From contig CAWJUD010000002.1 of assembly GCA_963845975.1 (NCBI GenBank), forward strand, positions 1,674,001-1,738,000: a DNA stretch of 64,000 nucleotides, written 5' to 3'. Position numbers and translations under genes: made by a program. The DNA comes from JBEKIK01 sp963845975 (GTDB lineage: Bacteria; Planctomycetota; Planctomycetia; Pirellulales; Thermoguttaceae). Shown here one piece after another: positions 35,257 through 44,425 of the stretch (positions are counted from its first letter, which is position 1; each line of letters starts with the position of its first letter). Below the pieces are notes generated by a model. The model did not search any database, was not told the origin of the DNA, and saw only the letters and a program-made list of their open reading frames with translations.

Positions 35257-35886
35257 TTACCTACGCATTAAATTTTCTGAATTTTCCGGCTCTTTAGCCT
35301 GCAAGCTTTCTTTTTCTGCGCGGCGGCGGATTTCTTCGCGGGCCCACTGTAACTTTTTTAACACCTCGTCTGGATCCTCAAAGTTTAACATCAGCTTCGG
35401 CTCACCAGGGAAGATCATCGCCGCTACGCCCACTATCCTCCAGCCCTCTTGTTCTTTCCGCATAATCCAGACGTCATTGGTCGTACGAGTCTGGCCGTCG
35501 TTATCTTCATCAGTCCAACTCGATTCCACTTGGGCGCCGTCTTCACCGACGTATTTGACTTTTCCGATGGCGAATCGGGCCGTATCACTGGCCGACGGTG
35601 TAACACTGCGGCCCAAAGCAGCCGCTTTTTCCCGTGCCACTTGGCTTAACATATTTGAGGCCTTTTCATCGTTGCCGGTCCGCAGGGCATCGAGAAACTC
35701 CTGACAGGCGGCCTCCGGCGAATTTGTCGCCTGAACGCCTGCCATGTTGCCGGTTTTAGTGGCTTGAACGTCGTGGTCTGCCAACGCGGCGGATTGTTGT
35801 GCCGGCCCCTCCGACTTGCCGCATCCTAAAATGCCAATTACTGCCAATGTTACCAGGGCCAACCATCCATGGTTTTGTAACATCAT
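35257..35886 (-). CDS. lipoprotein with NTF2/DUF4878-like domain
   Basis: The 209-residue product has a signal peptide and lipobox (VIGILGC, Cys about 22). It then has a linker and SPEAACQEFLDALRTGNDEK, followed by QVESSWTDEDNDGQTRTTND and VWIMRKEQEGWRIVGVAAMI. That order (helix with A..F..AL..GD, then strands ending in W.....WRIVG) is typical of the small NTF2-like exported domains such as DUF4878. Role unknown. C-terminal tail is charged and probably disordered. Confidence 0.75.
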   Translation of the reverse strand: MMLQNHGWLALVTLAVIGILGCGKSEGPAQQSAALADHDVQATKTGNMAGVQATNSPEAACQEFLDALRTGNDEKASNMLSQVAREKAAALGRSVTPSASDTARFAIGKVKYVGEDGAQVESSWTDEDNDGQTRTTNDVWIMRKEQEGWRIVGVAAMIFPGEPKLMLNFEDPDEVLKKLQWAREEIRRRAEKESLQAKEPENSENLMRR

Positions 35887-35997
35887 TTAGTCTCCTGCTG
35901 ATTTAAGGTTTTATTTAAGGAGAGAGAGTATGGGAATAGAAAAAACCGCTCATCCGCATTATGCATAGCCTAGATTTTTTAATGCAGAATGGGAAAT

Positions 35998-36082
35998 ACC
36001 AGCCCGAAGCGCAAGCGAGGGTAACCTATTTGCCAGCCCTCGCTTGCGCTTCGGGCTAGTGTAAACTCGTGAATAATCCGGG
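35998..36082. repeat. dispersed palindrome, family A, copy 4
   Basis: Left arm agcccgaagcgcaagcgaggg and right arm ccctcgcttgcgcttcgggc + tagtgtaaactcgtgaataatccggg. This copy gives the cleanest right arm. It is in the 445-base gap 35887-36331, downstream of the NTPase gene. The remaining part of that gap has no supported gene. Confidence 0.88.
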
Positions 36083-36331
36083 CTCGGGCGATCAAAAATA
36101 CCCTTTATAAGTCTTGCCGAGCAGCGAAGTTTTGCAAGAAGAACGTTTTAAGTCAAGACGAAAGAGGGCGGCTGGATAAAATAAGGGAGATAGGCAGTCC
36201 GCTATGGTCAAAAAAAGGAGACAATGCAAAAAAGTAAGCGGTTTGTTTTTACTCTAATATTTATTTTTGAATGCGGCCTAAAGCGACAGTCCCATTTTCG
36301 TTGACACGAAAATCGGGACAGTCCCTTATTT

Positions 36332-37822
36332 TTATCCTGCGCCCAGGCCCCGGTCAAAGGCCTCTTGATCGCGTTGGTACAGGGCCAGCACCGATTCGAA
36401 GGTCCCGCTGGATATCTGCCAGACCGGGTTTTCGTCTGAATGCGAATTGCAATGTGCCGTAAACAGGCGATACATGAACTTGAATAGATGCCGCGGGACG
36501 CGCAGGCCGGCAAAAGCGTCAATGAGTCGGCGTTGATCCACGCTTTGGTCGAAAAGTCCTGCCAGGCTGGGCGCACTGCCGTCAATGGCGCAGGCCTTGA
36601 TACGGGCTATGGCCATGTCATAAAGCGATTGGCCGGTCCAGGCCAGCGAACGGATCATATTTTGCTTGTCCAGCCTTGCCCGCTGGTGGAAATCGCGGTC
36701 TTCCCGATCGACCAGCCGCTCTAATTCGATGGGCAGGAGGAGTTTAATGCCCAGCCCGGGGTGCTTTAAGAATTTATTGTCCAACATGGGCCAGATCATG
36801 GCACGCATCAATTCCGTGGATCCGTTGATCAAATATGGCTCGTCCACGCGATCGACCAGCACAATTATGCCCTCGATGTGCATCGATCGCAGAATTCCCT
36901 GCAATTTTGCCAGGAGTTCATAGCGGTCATCGGTGCGTTGATAGGCGGGCAAGGGCTGGGCGATAATCCGCCCGGCGGGAAACTGGAGCAGGATTTTACG
37001 CAGCAGTTTGGTGCTGTGATTAAGCACGCGGGTGTTGCGGACAATCCGCCAGGCCTTGTACTGGCATTTCAGCCATCGCCAAATCCAGGGGGCCCAACCG
37101 GCGGCAATTATCAGATAGGGCCATATCTTGGCAAACCAACTCCAATCCCTTAACCAGGCAAAAAAGGCGATTGTCGCCACCGTAACGGCGATTCCCAAAA
37201 CTATATCCCATTTCGATCGCCACGCGGGAAACCGCAATTTTCCCCGCAGGCGGCGCCAGCGTTGCAAGGCGTTCTCGGCCGTCGATTGGTCGTAGCAGGC
37301 CGCCAAAAGCATAACGTCGCGGACTTGTGCCGGATCGAGCGAGCCGGTGGGCAGGGCGTCGTCGCGGGCGGCTGGATGCCGGGCTTGCTTTACTTCCAGG
37401 ATCCGATCGGCCAGTTGCGTGACGGCCTGAGCAAGGACGGAGTCCATGTGGTCCCACAGGCGCCATTGTTCCAATGCCCGATCCATCCGCCGGCGCCGGC
37501 GGGAAAACCGATCGCGGAAACGGTCCAGGTAGGCGTTGAAATCGTCGTATTGCACCACAAAAACCTGCTCTTTGGGGTGGTCGGCGTTGAAATCGGCCAG
37601 GTGCCGGACGATTTGCAGCCGAAGGGCCGTTTTGCCCGAGCCTTTTTCACCGAAGACAACGGCGGTAGCCGGCTCTTTTGGGTCCCCGTATATCTTGTCC
37701 CAGGATGGATGATACGTGGTGCGAATGCACGATCCCTTGAATACCAGGTCGGTTTGGGCGTCTTCGTCGGCAAAGGGATTGGATGCAATCCCGTGATGTT
37801 CGAGGAACTGCTGGATTTTCAT
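36332..37822 (-). CDS. P-loop NTPase with two internal membrane helices
   Basis: The 496-residue protein has a Walker A motif GEKGSGKT at 58-65, a Walker B-like GIIVLVDRVDEP at 318-329, and two membrane helices at about 206-223 and 230-250 between them. This order recalls KAP-type NTPases, whose P-loop domain is split by membrane segments. The N-terminal FLEHHGIASNPFADEDAQTD and FKGSCIRTTYHPSWDKIYGD form a conserved planctomycete block. It lies 18 bases downstream of the GYF/zinc-ribbon gene and is surely co-transcribed. Function unknown; a membrane-linked signalling or assembly ATPase is an inference. Confidence 0.78.
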   Translation of the reverse strand: MKIQQFLEHHGIASNPFADEDAQTDLVFKGSCIRTTYHPSWDKIYGDPKEPATAVVFGEKGSGKTALRLQIVRHLADFNADHPKEQVFVVQYDDFNAYLDRFRDRFSRRRRRMDRALEQWRLWDHMDSVLAQAVTQLADRILEVKQARHPAARDDALPTGSLDPAQVRDVMLLAACYDQSTAENALQRWRRLRGKLRFPAWRSKWDIVLGIAVTVATIAFFAWLRDWSWFAKIWPYLIIAAGWAPWIWRWLKCQYKAWRIVRNTRVLNHSTKLLRKILLQFPAGRIIAQPLPAYQRTDDRYELLAKLQGILRSMHIEGIIVLVDRVDEPYLINGSTELMRAMIWPMLDNKFLKHPGLGIKLLLPIELERLVDREDRDFHQRARLDKQNMIRSLAWTGQSLYDMAIARIKACAIDGSAPSLAGLFDQSVDQRRLIDAFAGLRVPRHLFKFMYRLFTAHCNSHSDENPVWQISSGTFESVLALYQRDQEAFDRGLGAG

Positions 37823-37840
37823 TGGCCGGCCTTATGGGTT

Positions 37841-38764
37841 TCATGCCAGGCGATGCGGACTGAGTGTATCGCGAAGTTCCAGGCGGGTCGAGGGGGAGCG
37901 CGAATTACCCGCGGCAGGGGACGAGCCCCGGATAAATGCCCAGTAAAACAAGTAGGTAATAATGAGCACTGTCAGAATTACCAGCGTGACAACCAGCCTG
38001 ATGATGTTTTTGGGGGTCTGGTAAACCATCGCTTGACCGGGAAGCGAGGAGTTGGGTTCTTGCAGTGGAACATTTGACTTAATGATTTCAACCAGGGCAT
38101 CGTTTGTGCGTAATTGGGGGAAAATGGCAAGAGCCCGCTGCCAATCGCGCCATCCTTCCCGCCAAACCAGCGTATCGGGACTGATGCGGCCTTCGGCCAG
38201 CCATTGACGCATCAATTTGCCCGTGGCCGGTCCGTATTGTCCGCCGGAAGGAGGCCGTACGTACCAGACCACGTCGCCCGCTTCGATAAACGGATCGGCC
38301 GGGCGTTCTTGCCTCAAGGCGAGCGAAGGATCATCCAATGAAAAGGTTGTCAGAACATTTGCGGCAGAAACTGCTGGAGTTGGTAAAATAGGCGAGGCCA
38401 ATCCGGTCCCCGCACCGTCTGGCTGAGGTGAATAATTGGTTTGTTGGGGCGATATATCGGCACCGGCATTTGAAGCGGCAAGTGTCGGTGTCGAAAGGGA
38501 TGGATTGGGCGCAGATGCTTGGGCCGATCCGACCGGCATATTACCCGAAATACCGGATGCAATGTCCCCGGAGGCGGGATTTACGCCTGGAAAAGCGGCC
38601 GCCAAGGCCCTTCGCACAGCGCGCTCCTCTTTCGAGCTTCTACGGGTGCTTTGAGAGGGAATAAGGAATTTGCTCCCGCAGTATGGGCAAATACCCCGTC
38701 TGCCGGCCTGAAACGCCTTCACGTTTAATTTGTGTCCATTTGGACAATAAAAACGGATACCCAT
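37841..38764 (-). CDS. zinc-ribbon and GYF_2-domain membrane protein
   Basis: The 307-residue protein starts with a zinc ribbon (FYCPNGHKLNVKAFQAGRRG followed by CPYCGSKFLIP). A disordered Ser/Pro/Ala linker follows (about 45-165), then a GYF_2 domain (VWYVRPPSGGQYGPATGKLM, WREGWRDWQRALAIF), and a C-terminal transmembrane helix (about 260-280, IRLVVTLVILTVLIITYLFY). GYF domains bind proline-rich peptides. The pair with the NTPase downstream suggests a membrane complex. Well supported domains, unknown role. Confidence 0.85.
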   Translation of the reverse strand: MGIRFYCPNGHKLNVKAFQAGRRGICPYCGSKFLIPSQSTRRSSKEERAVRRALAAAFPGVNPASGDIASGISGNMPVGSAQASAPNPSLSTPTLAASNAGADISPQQTNYSPQPDGAGTGLASPILPTPAVSAANVLTTFSLDDPSLALRQERPADPFIEAGDVVWYVRPPSGGQYGPATGKLMRQWLAEGRISPDTLVWREGWRDWQRALAIFPQLRTNDALVEIIKSNVPLQEPNSSLPGQAMVYQTPKNIIRLVVTLVILTVLIITYLFYWAFIRGSSPAAGNSRSPSTRLELRDTLSPHRLA

Positions 38765-38985
38765 ATGGCCTCTTTGAGCCTCTCATTATGCATCTTATCT
38801 CAATGTTTTTCCATTATACTATGGTTAAATTTCAGGTGAAGTTAAAAATACCACCCAAATAGAGGGAGAAAAATCGGCGGATTAAAAGCAAGATAGCCTT
38901 TTCAACGGGATCCAGAGATGAAAACTCATGCTCGCACAATTATCTGGGCTAAAAAGAAAAGCGGAAAAACATTATGCTTATGACT

Positions 38986-40056
38986 GGAGTTTTGCAAAAA
39001 TATATTTATAGTCCCCTCTCCCACTGCAACATTATTCATCAGCAAGCATTGGTTAAGGGAGTATAGGTAATACTGGAAAAAAATCGAGTTCGCGTACATT
39101 CTTGTCTTGTTGTTCCTAACATAAAGGAGACAAGAAATGGAACGCGAACTCTGGATGACTTTATATCAAATTGCACAGCGTTTTGACAAATGGGAGCCTT
39201 GGAAACTAGGTGACTTTCTTTGACATGGAAATCGTGATGGTTTACATTTGGGCGGTACTCCACGATCGGCCTACAGTCTGGGCCTGTGACCCTAAAAATT
39301 GGCCCGAAGGCCTGTGGCCAAGGCGAAAATTGCCTTCGCAACCCACGATGAGCAATAGGTTGAGAACGACGGAAGTCCAACGACTGATGCATGTTATGGA
39401 ACAAGAAATAATAAAATTGCAGGACGACAACGGATGGGTTGCGGCCGTGGACGGCAAGCCTCTGGTCGTTGGTGCGCATAGCAAGGATCCAGATTGCAAA
39501 TGGGGACGGGCTGGCCCTAGAAGTTATGCCAAAGGTTACAAGCTGCATGCCATATATGGACCCGCTCCCTTGCCTTTGTGTTGGACGATCGCGCCCTTGA
39601 ATGAGGGTGAATCGGAGGTAGCGGCGAGGCTGCTCCCGACTCTGAAGCGGGGCGGATATATCCTTGGGGATAAACAATATGACAGTAATCCCTTGCACGA
39701 GGTCGCGTTGCAAAACGGTTTTCAACTGGTGGCCGAACGAAAGCGGCCCAACAGCGGCCTGGGACATCGCTGGCACAGTGCCGGACGCATTCGCTCTATA
39801 GCATTGCTGCAAACCGAGTTCGGCAAGGCGTTGCATAGCTGTCGCGATGCTATCGAACGTTGCTTTGGTTGGTTGACTAATCATGCCTGCGGCCTATCGC
39901 CCTTGCCAAATTGGGTACGTCGAGACCATCGTGTCCGTTGTTGGGTCCAAGTAAAATTGATAATTCACGCAATATACGTTTACCTTTATCACCCACCCTC
40001 CCTGCTAGCTGATAAATAATGTTGCAAAGGGAGAGGGGAGTAATTTGCAAAACTCC
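38986..40056. mobile_element. IS5-like insertion sequence, about 1.07 kb
   Basis: The ends form a long imperfect inverted repeat: ggagttttgcaaa at 38986-38998 faces tttgcaaaactcc at 40044-40056, and inside it cccctctccc..ctgcaacattattcatcagc faces gctgataaataatgttgcaaagggagagggg. The element contains one transposase reading frame split by a +1 shift. I could not identify a target duplication. It inserted in intergenic DNA, 32 bases upstream of the next gene. Confidence 0.85.
39137..40019 (+). CDS. IS5-like DDE transposase with CTT-TGA-C frameshift
   Basis: A 28-codon frame starts at 39137 (MERELWMTLYQIAQRFDKWE) and stops at TGA 39221. The transposase continues one base ahead: DMEIVMVYIWAVLHDRPTVW, with DDE motifs visible as Asp in WVAAVDGKPL, Asp in YILGDKQYD and Glu in SCRDAIERCFGWL. 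The stop context is ctt tga c, the same as the programmed +1 site of prfB, and slipping on CTT gives a continuous ...GDFLDMEIV... product. A single inserted T would give the same result. The two-frame protein is of family length. Confidence 0.85.
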
Positions 40057-40088
40057 TGTTAGGTAAGAGGATTTCGGAGGGTATCTGG

Positions 40089-41701
40089 ATGGACGAACTC
40101 CGTAAACAAGTCCGCCGAGCGCAACGGCGAATAACGGTGCAACGATTCGTGAGCGTTTTAGGCTGGTGCTGGTTCGCGGCCTTGCTCCTGGCTTTGATGA
40201 TAGTCGTTGCAGATAAATACCATCCTCTGCCCATTCAATCTTGGATTTGGTTTGTAGGCGCGGTGGCAGCGGGACTGTTGGGAGCCGTAATCTGGACCGC
40301 GCTGAGCCGCGGTCGAATGCTGGAAGCCGCCATGGAGATCGATCGGCGCTTCGCCTTGAAAGAGCGCGTATCCAGCGCCTTGGCAATGCCGCCGGAAGAT
40401 CTGCGATCCGAGGCCGGCCAGGCGGTAAGCGCCGATGCCCTGAGGCGTGTGAAGCGCATCGACGTGGCGGAGAAATTCGCGGTTATCCCGCCGCGGAAAC
40501 TTTTACTGCCTTTGGCGCCGGCCTTTGCGGCGCTTTTCGTGATGTTGTTTGTCAATCCGTCGCTGCTGGAAAATCCCGCCGATGCCAGGCCGGAAAACCT
40601 GGAAGCAAAACCACAGGTCAAAAAAGCCTCAGAATCCGTGCGCAAACAACTGGCCGAACGCCGCGAACAGGCAAAAAAGGAAGGCCTGCAAGAGGCGGAA
40701 AATCTTTTCAAAAAACTGGAGGAGGGCACCAAGGAATTGGCTTCCGCGCCCCGGACCGGGAAAAGGCGCTGGGCAAACTCAACGATCTCGCCAGGCAGTT
40801 GCAGGATCGGCGCCAGCAATTGGGCGGCGCGGATAAGGTCAAGGAGCAATTGGACCAGTTAAAGAACATCGACCGCGGACCGGCCGACAAATTCGCCCAG
40901 GACGTGAGCAAGGGCAATTTAAAACAGGCCGCGGACGATCTGAAAAAACTAAAGGATCAGTTGGAAAACAGCAATCTGACCGACCAACAAAAGGCCGACC
41001 TGGCAAAACAGCTCGAGCAGATGAAGGACAAGCTGGACAAGTTGGCCGAGAGTCACAAGGCGGCCCAAGCCGATTTGCAGAAGCAAGCCGAGCAGATGCG
41101 CAAGGCCGGCCAGGTGGCCGACGCCGAAAAATTGGAGCAGCAACTGCGGCAGTTGCAACAACAGGCCCCGCAAATGCAACAATTACAGAACATGGCCGAC
41201 AAATTGGGCCAATGCACTCAATGTATGAAACAAGGCAATGCCAAAGACGCCGCCAAGGCCCTGGGTGAAATGCAGGGTTGCATGGGCAAATTGCAGCAGC
41301 AAATAGATGAGATGCAAATGCTCGACGACGCCATGCAACAACTCGCTCAGGCCAAGGATCAAATGGTTTGCCCGTTTTGCGGCGGAGCGGGCTGCGAAAA
41401 ATGCAACGGAATACCGGGCATGGGATTAGGCAAGGGAAGAGGCATCGGCGAGCGGCCTGAGGCCAAAACCAATACCTCGACCTACGACTCCCACGTGAAG
41501 CAAAAGGTGGGGCCGGGAACGGCCCGTGTGGTCGATCTGGTCGACGGACCGAATATCAAAGGGAATGTGGAAAGCCAGATCCAAGAGGAATTCGATTCCA
41601 CCCGCCGCGGCTCCACCGATCCCTCCAGCGGCCGGCAAATACCCAAAAAACTCAGCCAACACGCAAGGGAATATTTTGATAATCTCCGCGAAGGAGAATG
41701 A
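40089..41701 (+). CDS. membrane-anchored coiled-coil protein, frameshifted
   Basis: The first frame (40089 on) encodes two membrane helices near the N-terminus (about 24-42 and 51-68), a third at about 138-155 (LLLPLAPAFAALFVMLFV), and the start of a coiled coil (ASESVRKQLAERREQAKKEG). The second frame continues with a long Gln/Lys-rich coiled coil (DQLENSNLTDQQKADLAKQL and more) and ends with a zinc-binding CPFCGGAGCEKCNG motif plus a C-terminal polar domain. One base is missing near 40750 (gcgcccc). The architecture is known from planctomycete hypothetical proteins; no function assigned. Confidence 0.78.
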
Positions 41702-41712
41702 GATTTACATCA

Positions 41713-41957
41713 AGGAACACTAATTTTCGCTAATTTACGCTAATAACAAACTTATCAAAAAAGGATGCTAAAAACACAAGATTCCATGTAATTTTGTGTT
41801 CCTGGTCTTTTTCGATGAATAAAAATGGGGCTTCAAAGTGGGAATATTCGAAATAGCCTTCGAATTTTAAAAAGTTTTCCCACATTTTTAAGATAGTGTT
41901 GTTATTAGATTAAGTGTCTATAAAAATTAGTGGATATTAGTGGAGATTAGTGTTCTG
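41713..41957. repeat. aacactaatt / attagtgtt words upstream of the GxxExxY gene
   Basis: ggaacactaattttcgctaatttacgctaataac at 41713-41748 (here given in part) and, in opposite orientation, ggatattagtggagattagt at 41930-41949 bracket the 5' side of the GxxExxY gene. A third copy, ggaacactaatctccaccaa, is at its 3' end (42371). They form inverted and direct repeats around the gene. Confidence 0.6.
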
Positions 41958-41982
41958 TTATTTTGATTACGGAGAGGAAGAG

Positions 41983-42423
41983 TTGTTTAAAGAAGAAGGT
42001 TATAAGCTGATGGGGGCGGCGTTCGAAGTTTATAATCAGATTGGCTACGGCATGGCCGAGGAGGTTTACCAGCAAAGCCTTGAGATCGAACTGGCATTGC
42101 AAGGCATCCCGTTCCAGTCGAAACAGGCGTTGACGATATTTTACAAGGATCGGGCGCTGGATGTTCGCTACATACCGGACCTGTTCGTGTTCGGCGGTAT
42201 CGTCGTCGAGCTGAAGGCTGTCGCCGAACTGATCTCGGAGCACGAAGCGCAACTCTTTAACTACATGCGGATCGCCCGACAAAGCGTAGGCTACCTCATC
42301 AACTTCGGGCATAAAGGCGAACTGCAATGGAAAAGGTTTATCCTTTCCGATCTTCATGAGAAAGGAACACGGAACACTAATCTCCACCAATCTACGCTGA
42401 TAACAGGCAAGAAGACGGCATGA
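41983..42423 (+). CDS. GxxExxY protein (PD-(D/E)XK nuclease-like)
   Basis: The start chosen is TTG at 41983, six bases after ggagagg; a GTG at 41950 is the alternative. The 146-residue product has GAAFEVYNQIGYGMAEEVYQ, the motif that names the family, and the nuclease-like PDLFVFGGIVVELKAV with Asp and the ExK pair. Members often occur in many copies per genome, flanked by short repeats, and are suspected of mobility. The C-terminal tail (HEKGTRNTNLHQSTLITGKK) is encoded by the flanking repeat and is probably not part of the fold. Confidence 0.85.
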   Translation: MFKEEGYKLMGAAFEVYNQIGYGMAEEVYQQSLEIELALQGIPFQSKQALTIFYKDRALDVRYIPDLFVFGGIVVELKAVAELISEHEAQLFNYMRIARQSVGYLINFGHKGELQWKRFILSDLHEKGTRNTNLHQSTLITGKKTA

Positions 42424-42629
42424 ACGCGGCTGGTGGTTAGATGGGGCCTGTTGACGGGGGTTAGTGCGGCCGGTATGCTGGCTGGTGTCGATGGAGCAGC
42501 AATAGGGAACGCCGCAGAAACTCGGTCTCGAATCCAAAACCCGTGCACGCGGAGGGCAAAGGATTAACAGTAATTTGATTCGTCCCCTTTTTGTGTATTT
42601 TTTTCTTCTGCAAGATGCGGAGATGCTCT

Positions 42630-43682
42630 ATGACTAATGATTCCGATGTCGCCCTTCGGCAGCCCGATTGCGTAGTAATCGACACCAATATCTGGCGATC
42701 TGAACTCTTGCTGAAGACGACCGTGGGCGTGTCACTTATTTACACTCTCGGACGCCAACAAGGGGTTCTCGGCCTTCCTGAAATTGTCGAGAGGGAATTG
42801 ACAAAACATGTACTGAAAGGTGGCCTTGAGGACGCGGAGCAAGCCAAGAAATATTCCCGCATCATAAGCACTTTGACCGGTTCGCCCCCCTTTCCGTTTG
42901 TGCCCTCGCAGGTCGAGTTGGAAAAGATAATAGCAATGCGGCTTGCTGAGCTCGCGCCAGTCCTTAAAAGGGTACCATTCACACTAGCTCATGCCATAGG
43001 CGCTCTCGACATGGTGGATGCGAAGGTGCCACCGAATGCAAAAGAGAATCAGCAGTTTAAAGACTCTGCGATCTGGCAAGCGGTGCTCGATCTGTCAAGA
43101 GAGTACACCGTGCGTTTTATCACCAATGACAAGGGATTCTTCTTTGACCGCGACCTTTTGAAAGGTCTAGCGGTGAACCTCCAAGAAGACTGCACTGCGG
43201 CAAATGGCAGTGTCACCATATACTGCGATCTTGACTCCTGCCTGGAAGCGATCAACAGTCATAGACCTCTATTCGACCGCGATCGACTGAAATCGTTGAT
43301 TGAGCCGTTTGTCACTCCAAGACTTCAGGCTGAGGCGACAAGGCACCGATATGAACTCAAAGAGCTTCTCAACGCCGACATTACAGCTTTTCGAACGGCA
43401 GATCCCAATCGCATTGCCATGGATTACACAATTACCATGCGATATGAATTTAATTTGTCCACAAAAAACTATCAAGAGGAAGAACGCCGTGCTGTCGCTT
43501 ATGGTAGTTGCTACTATGACTGCATATCGGACTCCATAAGTGACGGATTCATTCAAGAGATCAGATTTCTATCTCGATCTTCCCACGGCAGATCAAATCA
43601 AGCCAGATCATTTGAGTACAATGATCCTTCGATCCCATTTCCTCGGCAAGTGCCGTGGGACTTAATTGTCATTTCGACGTGA
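42630..43682 (+). CDS. PIN-domain protein (DUF4935-like)
   Basis: The ATG at 42630 gives a 350-residue protein. The N-terminal half is a PIN domain: VVIDTNIWRSELLL, LPEIVERELTKHVLKG, FKDSAIWQAVLDLSREYTVR and FITNDKGFFFDRDL supply the acidic residues of the metal site. The larger size and order match the DUF4935 PIN subgroup rather than VapC. The C-terminal half has no recognised domain. No antitoxin gene precedes it directly. It lies in an accessory stretch with the GxxExxY gene and a toxin-antitoxin pair. Confidence 0.8.
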   Translation: MTNDSDVALRQPDCVVIDTNIWRSELLLKTTVGVSLIYTLGRQQGVLGLPEIVERELTKHVLKGGLEDAEQAKKYSRIISTLTGSPPFPFVPSQVELEKIIAMRLAELAPVLKRVPFTLAHAIGALDMVDAKVPPNAKENQQFKDSAIWQAVLDLSREYTVRFITNDKGFFFDRDLLKGLAVNLQEDCTAANGSVTIYCDLDSCLEAINSHRPLFDRDRLKSLIEPFVTPRLQAEATRHRYELKELLNADITAFRTADPNRIAMDYTITMRYEFNLSTKNYQEEERRAVAYGSCYYDCISDSISDGFIQEIRFLSRSSHGRSNQARSFEYNDPSIPFPRQVPWDLIVIST

Positions 43683-43769
43683 GAATTACGTGGATGGCAT
43701 ACATTATTATTGAGAAGTTCGTATGCTATCCTTGCTTGCGGGTGCCCCTTGTATGTCGGCGTGCGTCCG

Positions 43770-43806
43770 GAGTGGCACACGACAATCAACACCAACCCGT
43801 CGAGTC
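43770..43806. repeat. agtggcacac...cccgtcgag, left copy
   Basis: agtggcacacgacaatcaac + accaacccgtcgag. A close direct copy at 44446-44479 lies beyond the toxin gene, so the pair bracket the toxin-antitoxin module. Confidence 0.75.
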
Positions 43807-43905
43807 CAGGCATCCTCGCGGGGGACTTGACCGGCGGTGGGGCAAACGAGAATATAAATTCATGAAGCGAATGGCCTTCAGATGGCCTTTTTATGAGGAT
43901 TTGCG

Positions 43906-44130
43906 ATGAGCTTGAATGATATTTCAGTCTTCGATCTGAGTCCCGCGGAAAAACTCCAACTAGTAGAGGATCTCTGGGACGATCTGGCGGCCAACCCGAC
44001 CGCGGTTCCAGTCCACGACTGGCAAAAGGAGGAACTGGCGCGGCGAAAGGCCAACCTGATGAGCAACCCGGCGTCAGGGCTTTCTTGGGACGAGGTCAAA
44101 CAAAGGGTTCGGACCCGCCATGGCCGTTAA
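43906..44130 (+). CDS. addiction-module antitoxin (RelB-like)
   Basis: The 74-residue product begins with a short lead and FDLSPAEKLQLVEDLWDDLA, then VPVHDWQKEELARRKANLMS and SGLSWDEVKQRVR. This is the signature of the small addiction-module antitoxins paired with RelE/ParE-like toxins. It overlaps the toxin start by 11 bases, so the two are co-translated. The frame is intact. The antitoxin would bind and neutralise the toxin and repress the promoter. Confidence 0.9.
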   Translation: MSLNDISVFDLSPAEKLQLVEDLWDDLAANPTAVPVHDWQKEELARRKANLMSNPASGLSWDEVKQRVRTRHGR

Positions 44131-44419
44131 ACTCATCATCGCACCGGAAGCCGCACAGGATATCGAAGAGGCTTATAGCTGGTACGAGTGCCAACGGGCC
44201 GGCTTGGGAGAAGAGTTCCTCAATTGTGTCGATGCCTGCATGCAAGCGATATGCCGCATGCCTGAAATGCACTTGAAGGTGCATGAAGATTATCGTCGGG
44301 GACTGGTACGGAGATTTCCCTATGCAATTTTCTAAGAATATGCCGGCGACGTTGTGACGGTCTATTGCATCTTCCACACATCCCGAGATCCGGCAAAGTG
44401 GCGTCAGCGGCTTCCGTAA
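44120..44419 (+). pseudogene. RelE/ParE-family toxin with premature stop
   Basis: The ATG at 44120 starts MAVKLIIAPEAAQDIEEAYS, followed by GLGEEFLNCVDACMQAICRM and VHEDYRRGLVRRFPYAIF, all typical of this toxin family. A TAA at 44333-44335 ends the frame after 71 residues. Without a shift, the same frame continues EYAGDVVTVYCIFHTSRDPA + KWRQRLP to a second stop at 44419, which is the expected C-terminus. Homologues have F-Y-E at this point, so a Tyr codon became TAA. The catalytic C-terminal part is lost, leaving an antitoxin without an active toxin. Confidence 0.88.
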
Positions 44420-44425
44420 CAAGGC

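Noticed and set aside
36332..38764. Antiphage defence system based on the NTPase
   Set aside because: No nuclease or other effector is adjacent, and the pair looks like conserved planctomycete core DNA, not an island.
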